A DNA stretch of 64,000 nt from an uncultured Paracoccaceae bacterium (GTDB lineage Bacteria > Pseudomonadota > Alphaproteobacteria > Rhodobacterales > Rhodobacteraceae), in the NCBI GenBank assembly GCA_947493145.1, contig CANLPZ010000002.1, positions 767,364 through 831,363 of the forward strand, in the 5' to 3' direction. Made by a program: the position numbers and the translations under genes. The notes beneath the pieces were generated by a model. That model had not been told where the DNA came from. It saw nothing but the letters and a program-made list of their open reading frames with translations, and ran no database searches. Below are positions 9,611 through 17,626 of the stretch, piece after piece. The first letter of the stretch is position 1, and the number at the start of each line of letters is the position of its first letter.

Positions 9611-10576
9611 TTAAAGGGGGTTGGCGCCTGAACATAGTGCGCTATCACCCGGTTCTCCACATTGAACCAACACGAAAAGACCGGTTTCTTCCTCGTTGTC
9701 GAAAGCGTCTGTGAAACCCCGATCTAAATAAAGTGTTCCGGCAAGACCGGACGCATTAGATCCGCCAAATGTACCACCGTAAGTGCCAACAACCGATTGT
9801 TCCACGTCTTCGACATCGCCAAGGAACGTGCCGTCAGCCTCTATCGTCGTTGGGGTCAGATAGACTGGAAGAAGAACTAAAGTTGGGAACGTGGCACCAT
9901 CCAATTGTTCGAGTTGGCGGTTAAATACACCGCCGTTGATTTCCAAATCGGAAAAATCTGCGTTAATGAATATGTCGCCGGTGATGATAATTGGCTCGCC
10001 AGGTAAAATGTCTGGGCTCGCACCTGACGGGGGCGTGATCAACTGGCTTGGTGCTGGGGCAGAGATGTTTGTAATCGCGACGTAGTCACCAGCGTAGGAT
10101 ACCAAGCCAGAGGTCGGTTGCGTGTAAACGCTTGAATCATTGCTGTAGTAACCGCCGCCGAAATATTTCGTGAACTGGCCGCCGTCGACAGCGAGCACGC
10201 CTTGAACTGCGTTATCTGGTGTTTGTTTCGCATAGGCTAACACAAAACGGTCAAATGCGTCGTCCTGAAATGTGTAGGCATCGTATGTTCCTTCGTCGAT
10301 GCCAGCGCGCCGGATCATGGTTTGTGCGTCTGGATCGCCGCTGTCGAGCGATTGCATATCAACGATCAAAACACCGGAATTTGCATTGTAAGATACATTT
10401 GAAAGATTGCGAGCCAATTCAGCAGGAACACCAGCAGGCGTACCCGCACCAGGATCAGGGACCGCTGGGTCAGTACTATCATCGGGGTTGTTAAATGAAA
10501 ACGGTTGTTCGCCGTCGCACGCAGCCAATGCTGCGATCGTGCCCAACAGTCCAACAGTCTTTGCGATACGACTCAT
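9611..10576 (-). CDS. Putative surface-exposed lipoprotein, TbpB/fHbp-like barrel (Slam-type cargo)
   Basis: 321 residues from MSRIAKTVGL. A lipobox LAAC places the lipidated cysteine at residue 20. A low-complexity Asp/Pro linker follows (FNNPDDSTDPAVPDPGAG), as in surface lipoproteins that need a tether. The mature part is beta-rich and ends with SVVGTYGGTFGGSNASGLAG, resembling the 'GtFgG.nA.elaG' hallmark of the C-terminal barrels of TbpB and factor-H-binding-type lipoproteins. Two cysteines near the C-terminus (VQCGEPGDSALCSG) may form a disulfide. The gene begins the operon with the Slam-like protein. Ligand unknown: no TonB receptor is adjacent, so iron binding is not implied. It is divergent from thyX. 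Confidence 0.72.
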   Translation of the reverse strand: MSRIAKTVGLLGTIAALAACDGEQPFSFNNPDDSTDPAVPDPGAGTPAGVPAELARNLSNVSYNANSGVLIVDMQSLDSGDPDAQTMIRRAGIDEGTYDAYTFQDDAFDRFVLAYAKQTPDNAVQGVLAVDGGQFTKYFGGGYYSNDSSVYTQPTSGLVSYAGDYVAITNISAPAPSQLITPPSGASPDILPGEPIIITGDIFINADFSDLEINGGVFNRQLEQLDGATFPTLVLLPVYLTPTTIEADGTFLGDVEDVEQSVVGTYGGTFGGSNASGLAGTLYLDRGFTDAFDNEEETGLFVLVQCGEPGDSALCSGANPL

Positions 10577-10783
10577 GATTGCCCCGAATTTTTCTTTTGT
10601 GTCTTTAACATGTGCAGACGCACAACTTAACCGGAACAATCTGTGATATCGGTTTCTGAGTCAACGTCCTTCGGCGGCAATTTGGGTCCAATAATTGGGT
10701 TTTCCACAGGATATTGCGGTTTGCGAATTGGTCGCTTCAAGATATAGTCAGGGCTCGAGTCACACCAGCAAAGGCAGAAAAAC

Positions 10784-11689
10784 ATGTCCCTGACCCCCGA
10801 ACAACAGGCCGAAATCGAAGAGTTGCGCAGCGCGGCAAAGCCAACCTTGCGGGCGGTGTCAGAGGGAATGGAAAGCCATCTTTACACGGCTTATCCGGTG
10901 CTGGATCACGGATTTATCCGCGTCATTGATTATATGGGCGACGATCAGGCGATCACCCAAGCGGCGCGTGTCTCCTATGGCAAGGGTACGAAATCGGTGC
11001 AAAACGACGAGGGCTTGATCCGCTATCTCATGCGCCACTGGCATTCGACCCCGTTTGAAATGTGCGAGATTAAATTGCACGTTAAATTGCCTGTGTTTGT
11101 GGCCCGCCAATGGATCCGTCACCGCACCGCCAATGTGAACGAATATTCCGCCCGTTATTCGATTTTGGACCGCGAATTTTATATCCCTGAGCCGGATAAA
11201 CTGGCCGCGCAATCAGTGATCAACAACCAAGGCCGCGGTGAAGCCCTGACCGGTGAAGAAGCAGACCGCGTGCTGCGCTACCTCAAAGACGACGCTGGCC
11301 GTGCCTATGACCATTACGAAGAAATGATTTCCCAAGACGGCCAACAGGGTCTGGCGCGCGAATTGGCGCGGATGAACCTGCCTGCGAATATTTATACGCA
11401 GTGGTATTGGAAAGTGGACCTGCACAACCTGTTCCACTTCCTGCGCCTGCGCGCCGACGCCCACGCCCAATATGAAATCCGCGTTTATGCGGATGAGATT
11501 TGCAAAGTCGTGGCCGATTGGGTGCCCGCCGCCTATCGCGCTTTCGAAGACTACCGTATGGGCGGCGCAACCTTGTCCGGCAAAGCGCTCGAGTGCCTGC
11601 GCCTGATGCTAAAGGGCGAAAAGGTCACGCAGGAGACATCGGGGATGTCGAAAGGCGAATGGCGGGAGTTTATGGGGGTTATTGGATAG
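10784..11689 (+). CDS. thyX: Flavin-dependent thymidylate synthase ThyX
   Basis: 301 residues. The ThyX signature [15 protein letters not shown] (residues 112-126) fits RHRxxSxNExSxRYS except Ala at the first Ser position. Downstream are the conserved [29 protein letters not shown] block and C-terminal dUMP-binding residues. The enzyme makes dTMP from dUMP with CH2-H4folate, FAD and NADPH, replacing ThyA. It starts after a 200 bp gap shared with the divergent lipoprotein gene. Its stop codon overlaps the presumed start of the reverse transcriptase gene, so the ordinary 3' end of the thyX unit appears to have been displaced. Confidence 0.96.
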   Translation: MSLTPEQQAEIEELRSAAKPTLRAVSEGMESHLYTAYPVLDHGFIRVIDYMGDDQAITQAARVSYGKGTKSVQNDEGLIRYLMRHWHSTPFEMCEIKLHVKLPVFVARQWIRHRTANVNEYSARYSILDREFYIPEPDKLAAQSVINNQGRGEALTGEEADRVLRYLKDDAGRAYDHYEEMISQDGQQGLARELARMNLPANIYTQWYWKVDLHNLFHFLRLRADAHAQYEIRVYADEICKVVADWVPAAYRAFEDYRMGGATLSGKALECLRLMLKGEKVTQETSGMSKGEWREFMGVIG

Positions 11690-13220
11690 CGGAAAGAATG
11701 GAGAAAAAGAAATTTCAAATATCTATTTAACGGAACTTAGTAATTCTGGGGCCGAAGACTATCTACTCAGGTCAACGAGCTATTTCGATATGGAGCTTCC
11801 GGCTTACTTTAACTTTGAACCTTTGGTTCGAAGTGTACACGAGCAAGTCAAAAAATTTTCTTATGACGATATAAAAAATTGGAAGCCAGAAAAGCATGAA
11901 GATCTAAATTATGTATTATTGTCCAATAAAGACGGCGGTCTTTCTTGGCGTCCATTCGAGCTATTGAATCCTGTAATTTACGCGAAATGTGTTGAATTAA
12001 TTTGTGCCGCAGAGAATTGGAAAATCCTACAAACTAGATTTAGCGAGTATTCCAAGGGGGTGGTCGAGTGTTGTTCTCTTCCCGTTGTGCCAGACGATCC
12101 CAGTGAACAGAAAAAAGATCAAATTTTGAATTGGTGGAGAAGGGTTGAACAAAGATCGTTAGAATTGGCCACGGATTATTCGCATTGCAAGCTAACTGAT
12201 GTCTCAAATTGTTACCCTTCGATCTATTCACACGCAATTTCGTGGGGTTTTCATGGAAAATCCCACGCTAAAAAAAATAGGTTTGATCAGTCTCTAATTG
12301 GAAATCAAATTGATTATCTAGTTCGTAGTTCTCGACAAGGGCAAACAAACGGAATTCCTCAGGCGTCTTTGTTATCACATTTGTTGGCCGAACTGGTGCT
12401 TGGATGCTGTGACCAAAGGATCAATGAATTTTGCAAAAAAGACAAGAATCTAAGCGACATAAAAATATTGAGATACCGTGACGATTATCGTATTTTTGGA
12501 CATTCTGACTCGGCGTGTGGCACTGCATTGAAGGTTGTGTCCGAGGCGCTGATGGAATTTGGCATGCGATTAGGAAAAGCTAAAACCACTAGTGAAAGCA
12601 ATTTGATTTCAGGCGCGGTAAAACGAGAAAAAATTAAAGCTTTGGGAATTAATCGAAATCAAACGACTTTACAAAAAGAACTGTTGCAAATTCATGACTA
12701 CACGCTCCAAAATCCCGGTGCAGGGGCTGCAAAATTTCTAATTTCCGAATTTTTGAAAAAATTGGAACGGGCTGGCGCTGAAGATAGGTTGAAAAGAGAA
12801 AACTCTGCGGTTCTGTGCTCAATTTTAATCGATTTGGCAGCGATTTCGCCCAATGTTTTTCCAGCTTCCTTTTCATGCATTAGCCTTATTCTAACAAAAA
12901 TCGGGATTTCAGAAAAACGAATGATTTTTGAGAAAGTTGCAAATCGCGCATCGAGGATTCCGAACAACGGATACTTGGAGGTTTGGCTTCAAAGGGTAGC
13001 CGAGCCGAACAATTTCGCGTTTTTAAGCACCGAGCCGTTGTGTCAGCACATTTCTCCACAAGACAATTCTCTTTGGAACGTTGATTGGATTGGCGACGAT
13101 GAGTTGGCAACCTCAATTCAAAAATTTGGATTAGTCGACCTAACAAAGCTCGAAGATATGAAAAAATACATTGAGCGATCCGAATTTGACAGTTTTTGGA
13201 ACAACGACAACCCGTCATGA
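11682..13220 (+). CDS. Reverse transcriptase, UG/Abi-like (probable defence-associated RT) with YRDD active site
   Basis: 512 residues from a TTG overlapping the thyX stop. RT motifs are readable: motif [18 protein letters not shown] (D173), motif [20 protein letters not shown] (219-237), catalytic box [11 protein letters not shown] (D267, D268) and a following GMRLGKAKT. After residue ~330 comes a helical C-terminal domain of ~180 residues with no maturase, integrase or nitrilase signature. An N-terminal block ([22 protein letters not shown]) lies before the first ATG (11790), so the upstream TTG is preferred. No group II intron or retron repeats are seen, which leaves the 'unknown group'/abortive-infection RTs. 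The gene is visibly AT-rich against its neighbours, suggesting transfer. RT call strong; defence role inferred. Confidence 0.88.
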   Translation: MDSGKNGEKEISNIYLTELSNSGAEDYLLRSTSYFDMELPAYFNFEPLVRSVHEQVKKFSYDDIKNWKPEKHEDLNYVLLSNKDGGLSWRPFELLNPVIYAKCVELICAAENWKILQTRFSEYSKGVVECCSLPVVPDDPSEQKKDQILNWWRRVEQRSLELATDYSHCKLTDVSNCYPSIYSHAISWGFHGKSHAKKNRFDQSLIGNQIDYLVRSSRQGQTNGIPQASLLSHLLAELVLGCCDQRINEFCKKDKNLSDIKILRYRDDYRIFGHSDSACGTALKVVSEALMEFGMRLGKAKTTSESNLISGAVKREKIKALGINRNQTTLQKELLQIHDYTLQNPGAGAAKFLISEFLKKLERAGAEDRLKRENSAVLCSILIDLAAISPNVFPASFSCISLILTKIGISEKRMIFEKVANRASRIPNNGYLEVWLQRVAEPNNFAFLSTEPLCQHISPQDNSLWNVDWIGDDELATSIQKFGLVDLTKLEDMKKYIERSEFDSFWNNDNPS

Positions 13221-13223
13221 TAT

Positions 13224-13308
13224 TGCCAAATCTTTGATTTGGCAGCGCCCGAACCTCCCCCATGGGGAGGGCGCTTCTCGCCCACCCCTCGGCTCGGGCG
13301 CGGGTTCG
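13224..13308 (+). other. Tandem hairpins: possible structured RNA or palindromic repeat
   Basis: Directly after the RT stop there is a perfect 9-bp hairpin TGCCAAATC-ttt-GATTTGGCA (13224-13244). Abutting it, GCGCCCGA (13245-13252) pairs perfectly with TCGGGCGC (13294-13301) and encloses CCTCCCC-cat-GGGGAGG (13254-13270). An alternative inner stem is GGGCG/CGCCC (13269-13283). CGAACC (13250-13255) can also pair with GGTTCG (13303-13308). The GC-rich block contrasts sharply with the AT-rich RT gene. It has no poly-T tail, so it is not a simple terminator. Confidence 0.55.
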
Positions 13309-13346
13309 ATAAAAAAGACGTGTTTCCTAATCCCCAAAAACAAAAA

Positions 13347-13364
13347 GGGCCGCAAAAGCAGCCC
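13347..13364 (-). terminator. Rho-independent terminator of cspA
   Basis: Read on the minus strand: GGGCTGC-TTTT-GCGGCCC followed by TTTTTG, a 7-bp stem with one G-T pair, 61 bp downstream of the cspA stop codon. Confidence 0.7.
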
Positions 13365-13424
13365 TTCCATAGCGGTTTCGCGCGGACGCTTGGCCCGCGG
13401 ATCAATGTCCAAAGTGGCCTTAGA

Positions 13425-13631
13425 TCAAAGCGCCTTTAGATTTGACGCCATCTGGCGCCCATCACGGCCATCGACCAATTCGTATTCGACCTTTTGATCA
13501 TCGGCCAATCCGGTCAACCCAGATTGTTCCACGGCTGAAATGTGGACAAACACATCGCTGCCGCCCTCATCTGGGGCGATAAAGCCAAACCCCTTTGTTG
13601 TGTTAAACCATTTTACGGTTCCGGTTGCCAT
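13425..13631 (-). CDS. Cold-shock protein, CspA family
   Basis: 68 residues, a single cold-shock domain. RNP1 is KGFGFI (13-18) and RNP2 VFVHI (27-31), flanked by the usual GTVKWFN start and a C-terminal NLKAL. Such proteins bind single-stranded RNA/DNA and melt RNA secondary structure in the cytoplasm. A leader of up to ~200 bp lies upstream (13632-13830, shared with the divergent ArsC-like gene), which would allow the long 5' UTR common for cold-shock genes; I see no defined thermosensor. A rho-independent terminator follows at 13347-13364. Whether it responds to cold cannot be read from sequence. Confidence 0.95.
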   Translation of the reverse strand: MATGTVKWFNTTKGFGFIAPDEGGSDVFVHISAVEQSGLTGLADDQKVEYELVDGRDGRQMASNLKAL

Positions 13632-13830
13632 AACCAGCGTCTCCCTGTTGATGACTCACCGGCAAAATAACCGGCAAGGTGGTACTGCCTGATCTTTCAC
13701 AGCCCTAAGGGTCGTTCGTTCGGCGGTCTTCACAGACATAGGTTGTTTCGGTTTTGAAAAAAAATCAAGCGTAGAGGTGTAACAGTCGCGCGACATCGGT
13801 ATATCTGTGCCGATCAAAAAGGGGATAGTC

Positions 13831-14160
13831 ATGCAATTTTTCGGGCTTAAAACATGTGGCACCTGCCGCAAGGCACAAAAGGCGTTGATTGCCGCGGGTC
13901 ACACGTTAACGGTGACGGATGTTCGTGCGGATGGGGTTCAAGCCGCTGATTTGGAACGATTTTACGCGGCCTTTGGCGATGATTTGGTGAACACACGGTC
14001 CACCACGTGGCGCGGGTTGGATGCTGATGCCCGTGCGCGCCCGCCGTTGGAATTATTGGCCGAACACCCGACATTGATGAAACGCCCTGTGATCATTGAC
14101 GGTGACAAAATGCACCTTGGGTGGTCAAAATCTGTGCAAAACGCGGTTCTTGGCGAATAG
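13831..14160 (+). CDS. ArsC/Spx-family thioredoxin-fold protein
   Basis: 109 residues from MQFFGLKTCGTCRKAQ, where a GGGGA ribosome-binding site precedes the ATG at 13831 (an in-frame upstream codon at 13807 lacks one). The thioredoxin fold is marked by CGTC (C9, C12) near the N-terminus. The 'LNTRSTTWR'-type block (VNTRSTTWRGLD) and 'PTLMKRPVIIDG' (cis-Pro region) are diagnostic of the ArsC/YffB/Spx group. True arsenate reductase needs a particular Cys/Arg set and glutaredoxin; the CxxC form is more like YffB/Spx relatives, so no arsenate role is claimed. It stands alone, divergent from cspA. Confidence 0.85.
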   Translation: MQFFGLKTCGTCRKAQKALIAAGHTLTVTDVRADGVQAADLERFYAAFGDDLVNTRSTTWRGLDADARARPPLELLAEHPTLMKRPVIIDGDKMHLGWSKSVQNAVLGE

Positions 14161-14202
14161 GGCGCAAGCGCCTATATAAGCGGCAATAGAGGAGAGCAGA
14201 CC

Positions 14203-14571
14203 ATGCGCAACGCAGCCCTAACACTTGGAATCATTGCTGGAATTATCGGAATGATCGTCGGATTTTTCAGCTTTGGGTACACCGAATTGGTCGAAAAACA
14301 CGAAGAAGTTGGTGAGATTTTTGGTGTGGTCGATCGGGTTGGTCTGGTCCGCTTTATGAGCTTTGCCGCCCCAATTTTGGCCATCGCCGGTGGGGCGATG
14401 TCGCGGGCCCGCGCATTGTGGGGCGGGATCGCGATGTTAATTTCTGCGGCTGGGATGTACTACGCGTTTGGCTTTAACTTTGCGACGATGTTCCCAATTG
14501 GGATGGCTGCCGTGGGCGGGCTTTTGGCTGTGGCCGCTGGCCGCCCCGACGAACCGACATCCCATTTTTAA
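14203..14571 (+). CDS. Small conserved membrane protein of unknown function
   Basis: 122 residues with four hydrophobic stretches: a glycine-rich first helix (LGIIAGIIGMIVGFFSFGY), a charged loop (TELVEKHEEVGEIFG), then three further helices ending in a short polar tail. A ribosome-binding site AGGAGAG precedes the ATG at 14203. No family is recognised with certainty; the pattern resembles small DUF4064-like proteins. It overlaps the end of the convergent doxX gene by 4 bp. The position between an ArsC-like gene and the copper-peptide operon does not by itself imply a shared role. Confidence 0.65.
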   Translation: MRNAALTLGIIAGIIGMIVGFFSFGYTELVEKHEEVGEIFGVVDRVGLVRFMSFAAPILAIAGGAMSRARALWGGIAMLISAAGMYYAFGFNFATMFPIGMAAVGGLLAVAAGRPDEPTSHF

Positions 14572-15116
14572 GCGTCTTTGCGGCCCAATAGTCGGTCCAA
14601 CGACAATGGGCCGGCACCGCGCACCACAAGCACAAGCAGCAAGAACACCCAGAACGCACGTTGGTCGACAATTAACGCAGATGCGTGACGATCGAACCAT
14701 GCGCCGATATCTGTTGCCCCCAAACCGTGGCCTGTAATGTCGACGATGGATTGGACGAAAATAAACCCAATCATGCCAAGCGACGCCAAACGGGTCAAAA
14801 GGCCCAGAACGATGAGCACCGGTAAAATAAATTCGGCCCATGTTCCGGCCAAGGCGACAAGCCAATGGAAAACACCCAATTGGGACGTGTCATACCCTGC
14901 GGCTTCAACGGCTTTGGGAAAGATTTGGATATAGGCGCCGTCAGAAGGTTTGAAAATACCCATGATGCCTTCGCCAACTTTGGTCAGTGCGGAGTTCCAG
15001 TAGTACAGGAACAAAACCGCTGCAAAGATCAGGCGCGCCAATGTTGGCAACACCCAATCAGCCGAGTTCGCGATGCGGTTAAAGACCGCGTTATGTAATG
15101 AAATCAATGCGTTCAT
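14568..15116 (-). CDS. DoxX family membrane protein, last gene of the bufferin operon
   Basis: 182 residues with four transmembrane helices typical of DoxX (LARLIFAAVLFLYYWNSALTK, then WLVALAGTWAEFILPVLIVLGLLTRLASLG and a C-terminal helix). DoxX-like proteins are a common fourth component in MNIO/bufferin clusters, where their role is unsettled; a membrane redox or electron-donor function is often suggested. The start codon overlaps the stop of bufC by 4 bp, so it is translated from the same transcript. The typical DoxX segment 'PSDGAYIQIFPKAVEAAGYDTSQ' is a periplasmic loop. Family call strong; role in peptide maturation or copper handling inferred from context. Confidence 0.88.
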   Translation of the reverse strand: MNALISLHNAVFNRIANSADWVLPTLARLIFAAVLFLYYWNSALTKVGEGIMGIFKPSDGAYIQIFPKAVEAAGYDTSQLGVFHWLVALAGTWAEFILPVLIVLGLLTRLASLGMIGFIFVQSIVDITGHGLGATDIGAWFDRHASALIVDQRAFWVFLLLVLVVRGAGPLSLDRLLGRKDA

Positions 15117-15874
15117 GTCGTTCCTTCCCGTGTGACATGGGTGATCGCTTGGGTGCCCAGCAACAGTCCAAGCGTTTGAGACAGGTCAAATCCGTCTATG
15201 TGAGACGCGGCATCAAAAGCAGCGCCAAATGTATCGCCTGCGGCCAATCCCGCGGTGAAAACACCACCACCATGGGCCAATGGTTCGACGACCGGATCAA
15301 ATTCAGGACGTGCGATCAATACATCTTCGGCCTGCATCACCGGTTTTGGGGCGTCGGGTTGCGTATTGGCGCGGTAGATCGAAAAAACAGGCCATTTTGA
15401 CCGGATTACGGTGACCGCTGGTGCAAGCTGTAGCTGCGATTGCATCAACGTGTCTGGCGGAAAATCTTGTAACACTTGCGGGTCGATACCTGCCGCATCT
15501 GCTGCGTGATAGGCGTGGCGCAACGCCAATTCGACACGCGCGATGTCCGGCAGATAGGGGATCTGTTGTGCAGGTTCAAAATTTTCCAAAAAAGTAGGGA
15601 ATTCAGCCCCGTAAAACATCATCAGTGGCGATGACGGCGGATGCTGGCGCAAATAAACGCCCGACATCGCGCGGAAAAAATCGTCGCCGACCAATTTGTG
15701 GACAACCGGAAAGGCTGTGATCAGGGCTTCGGTCAGGCTGACCGCGACATTGTTGCGGTAAACGGAAAACCGTTTTCCAGCAGGGCCGTCGCCGTCATCG
15801 CGCAGTCCGTCAGGCACGGTTTGATCTGGGTTCATGACGGCGGAGATAAATTCCGCCTGATTGACAGTGCTCAT
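15113..15874 (-). CDS. bufC: BufC/HvfC-type partner of MNIO oxidase (DUF2063)
   Basis: About 253 residues from [18 protein letters not shown] (ATG at 15874, overlapping the end of bufB by 4 bp). The N-terminal DUF2063 domain is marked by [35 protein letters not shown] and [18 protein letters not shown]. Such proteins bind the RiPP precursor and present it to the DUF692 iron oxidase next to them, forming the BufB-BufC maturase. The C-terminal ~90 residues are less conserved. No DNA-binding helix-turn-helix is apparent, despite the old 'putative DNA-binding' name given to this domain. Its place between bufB and doxX makes the assignment firm. Confidence 0.88.
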   Translation of the reverse strand: MSTVNQAEFISAVMNPDQTVPDGLRDDGDGPAGKRFSVYRNNVAVSLTEALITAFPVVHKLVGDDFFRAMSGVYLRQHPPSSPLMMFYGAEFPTFLENFEPAQQIPYLPDIARVELALRHAYHAADAAGIDPQVLQDFPPDTLMQSQLQLAPAVTVIRSKWPVFSIYRANTQPDAPKPVMQAEDVLIARPEFDPVVEPLAHGGGVFTAGLAAGDTFGAAFDAASHIDGFDLSQTLGLLLGTQAITHVTREGTT

Positions 15875-16728
15875 GCGGGTACCTTGGTCAACGCAGTCGC
15901 GGCACGGTCGCATTCCGCGCGAAGGATCGGCCAGTCCGGAACATCTGTATCCCATTCAACCAACAACGGGCGCGGGCCAGATCGTTCAAGGGTGTAATCC
16001 AAAAGCGCCCAAACCGGATCGACAACCTCGGCACCATGGCTGTCGATTAACAACGGCGCGCCATGATCGTCTTCGTCCTCGTCGTGACCACCGAGGTGGA
16101 TTTCGCCAACGGCATCAAGCGGGAAATCGTCGATATAGGAACGCGGATCAGTTTTCAGGTTCGTGGCAGACACAAACACATTGTTCACGTCCAACAACAA
16201 CCCGCATCCGGTCCGCGCAACAATTTCGCGCAAAAAGTCTGTTTCTGACATGTCGCTTTCAGCAAATGCCAAATACGTCGATGGGTTTTCCAAAAGCATT
16301 TGGCGACCCAATGTGTCCTGTACCTGTTGGATGTGAGTGGCGACACGTGTCAACGTGGCATCGGTATAGGGCAGGGGCAAAAGGTCGTTATAAAAATGCG
16401 CGTCATGCGTTGACCATGCCAAGTGTTCTGAAAAACTGGCTGGATTGAGCCAACCAACAAGATGTTTTAAACGTGCAAGGTGATCGGCGTCCAAATCGCC
16501 TTCGCCACCGATAGATAAGCCAACCCCGTGTACGGAAATTGGAAACCGTTCTGCCATGTGGCGAAGCTGTGCGATGGGGCGACCACCGTCACCCATGTAG
16601 TTTTCAGCGTGAACTTCCAACCAACCAACAGGGCCAGGTTCAGCAAGAATATCGTTAAAATGTTGCGGCTTATATCCAACACCAGGTTTTGGCGGAAGCG
16701 CGTCGAAATTATGAGATGCATCTAACAT
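15871..16728 (-). CDS. bufB: BufB: DUF692 multinuclear non-haem iron-dependent oxidase (MNIO)
   Basis: 285 residues, a TIM-barrel MNIO. Conserved metal-binding and core segments are visible in order: [55 protein letters not shown] and [13 protein letters not shown]. This family (BufB, MbnB, TglH, HvfB) oxidises cysteines of ribosomal peptides, making thiooxazole- or oxazolone/thioamide-type groups that bind copper. The precursor gene lies just upstream, separated by a hairpin, and the BufC partner just downstream with a 4-bp overlap. The product chemistry is inferred from characterised relatives. The ATG at 16728 gives the standard N-terminus ahead of the 'GVGYKPQHF' motif. Confidence 0.92.
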   Translation of the reverse strand: MLDASHNFDALPPKPGVGYKPQHFNDILAEPGPVGWLEVHAENYMGDGGRPIAQLRHMAERFPISVHGVGLSIGGEGDLDADHLARLKHLVGWLNPASFSEHLAWSTHDAHFYNDLLPLPYTDATLTRVATHIQQVQDTLGRQMLLENPSTYLAFAESDMSETDFLREIVARTGCGLLLDVNNVFVSATNLKTDPRSYIDDFPLDAVGEIHLGGHDEDEDDHGAPLLIDSHGAEVVDPVWALLDYTLERSGPRPLLVEWDTDVPDWPILRAECDRAATALTKVPA

Positions 16729-16759
16729 GGTGCAAGCCTAACATAATTTTAAAGAAAAT

Positions 16760-16785
16760 GCGCCCCGCCATTTCAGGCGAGGCGC
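16760..16785 (-). terminator. Intercistronic hairpin between bufA and bufB (attenuator-like)
   Basis: On the minus strand GCGCCTCGCC-tgaaat-GGCGGGGCGC (10 bp, one G-T pair) is followed by ATTTTCTTTAAAATT. The stem starts about ten bases after the bufA stop. A leaky terminator or RNA-stabilising stem here would give more precursor peptide than maturation enzyme. Confidence 0.6.
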
Positions 16786-16793
16786 TAAAAAGC

Positions 16794-17105
16794 TTATGCT
16801 TCTGGTAGGTCGCGCTCTAGAGCTTCCAAAGAACCCATACGCTCTGTACCGTCAGCTAGTGCTGGTAGTTCGATGTCTGCGCATGTGCCTGCAGCAACCA
16901 AAGTCCAAGCGTTACCTTGGTAATCAACTGTAGACGTACCTGCACATGTTGTGCCTGGGCCCGCAGCACAGTCGTTCTTGCCTGCTAGTGATACACCGTA
17001 GCACTTTTCTTTTGCGCCATCAGCGTGAGAAACAGTAGCAGCAGTTGTCATAGCGGCAGCAACAGCACCAGCAACAGCAAGAGATTTTACAACGTTGTTA
17101 GACAT
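16794..17105 (-). CDS. bufA: BufA1-type bufferin precursor (DUF2282), Cys-rich secreted RiPP
   Basis: 103 residues from [11 protein letters not shown] (ATG at 17105, with AGGAAA seven bases upstream). A clear Sec signal peptide ends around SHA-DG. The mature part has four cysteines (C35, C46, C54, C75) in the family pattern [19 protein letters not shown] and AAGTC. Characterised bufferins carry oxidised, heterocyclised cysteines and bind copper in the periplasm, buffering excess metal. Here the full set bufA-bufB-bufC-doxX follows in one direction. A long acidic C-terminal tail ([24 protein letters not shown]) extends past the last Cys. A 521-bp leader upstream carries two identical-armed palindromes. 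Copper role is from family knowledge. Confidence 0.9.
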   Translation of the reverse strand: MSNNVVKSLAVAGAVAAAMTTAATVSHADGAKEKCYGVSLAGKNDCAAGPGTTCAGTSTVDYQGNAWTLVAAGTCADIELPALADGTERMGSLEALERDLPEA

Positions 17106-17241
17106 GGAATTTTTCCTCATTGGACTAAATCTAGGGACCGTTTTTCGATCCGTGACATCAACATAACTGCCAAGTCGTAAAGAAATCCATTCACAGAAGC
17201 GTGTCTGACATCCCTGTTATCTCGATTTTATTTCACGTGAG

Positions 17242-17256
17242 AAATGTTACACATTT
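17242..17256. promoter_or_regulatory. Candidate operator, palindrome AAATGT-TAC-ACATTT
   Basis: A perfect 6-bp inverted repeat with a 3-bp centre, 137 bp upstream of the bufA start. The same arms and spacing recur at 17379-17393. The cognate regulator is unknown. Confidence 0.5.
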
Positions 17257-17378
17257 TGGGCTGTTTTCACGGTGTTCAGCACCGCTGAACGGCAAAAAAT
17301 TACATAATCCCGAAGCGATATTGTAACATTTAAACCGATCAAGATGTGCAGTGATCGGAAAATGTGACTGGTTTCATG

Positions 17379-17393
17379 AAATGTGAAACATTT
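17379..17393. promoter_or_regulatory. Candidate operator, palindrome AAATGT-GAA-ACATTT
   Basis: A second perfect copy of the same inverted repeat; only the 3-bp centre differs from the copy at 17242. Centre-to-centre distance is 137 bp, about thirteen helical turns, which would allow looping or cooperative binding. Confidence 0.5.
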
Positions 17394-17591
17394 TGCGGCC
17401 AAAGCAGTGAAACCAATGTTTGTGAAATCTGCAATTGACGTGTCGTTGGCAAATGGATGGGATCGGTGCAATCGCAAACATTGCGCGCCTTATGTGCGTA
17501 ACACGTTCATACTATACAGCAACAATCGTTACGCCACATGAATGGCTTCAGCCGGAAAAGGCCGGGTCGCGCGTCGCTTTCCCAAAACGAA

Positions 17592-17617
17592 CGCCCTGCC
17601 GAAAGCTCAACAGGGCG
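17592..17617 (-). terminator. Probable thrS terminator
   Basis: On the minus strand CGCCCTG and CAGGGCG pair (7 bp, 12-nt loop), extended by a wobble, followed by TTCGTTTTG. It lies ten bases past the thrS stop. Confidence 0.65.
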
Positions 17618-17626
17618 CTTATCATT

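Larger units (their letters stand above)
17106..17626. other. 521-bp non-coding region upstream of bufA
   Basis: No convincing gene on either strand. It holds the thrS terminator at its far end (17592-17617), two perfect AAATGT-N3-ACATTT palindromes (17242-17256 and 17379-17393), and additional half sites such as AACATTT near 17324 and AAATGT near 17360. The part next to bufA (17106-17240) presumably contains its promoter, but I cannot point to a clear sigma-70 -35/-10 pair; an alternative (ECF) sigma promoter is possible. Confidence 0.6.

Noticed and set aside
11682..13220. Group II intron or retron origin of the RT
   Set aside because: No maturase (domain X), endonuclease or intron domain V sequence, and no msr/msd inverted-repeat layout, were seen around the gene.
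13831..14160. Arsenate reductase call for the ArsC-like gene
   Set aside because: It has a CxxC thioredoxin-type site and no ars operon neighbours; family name kept but arsenate function not claimed.
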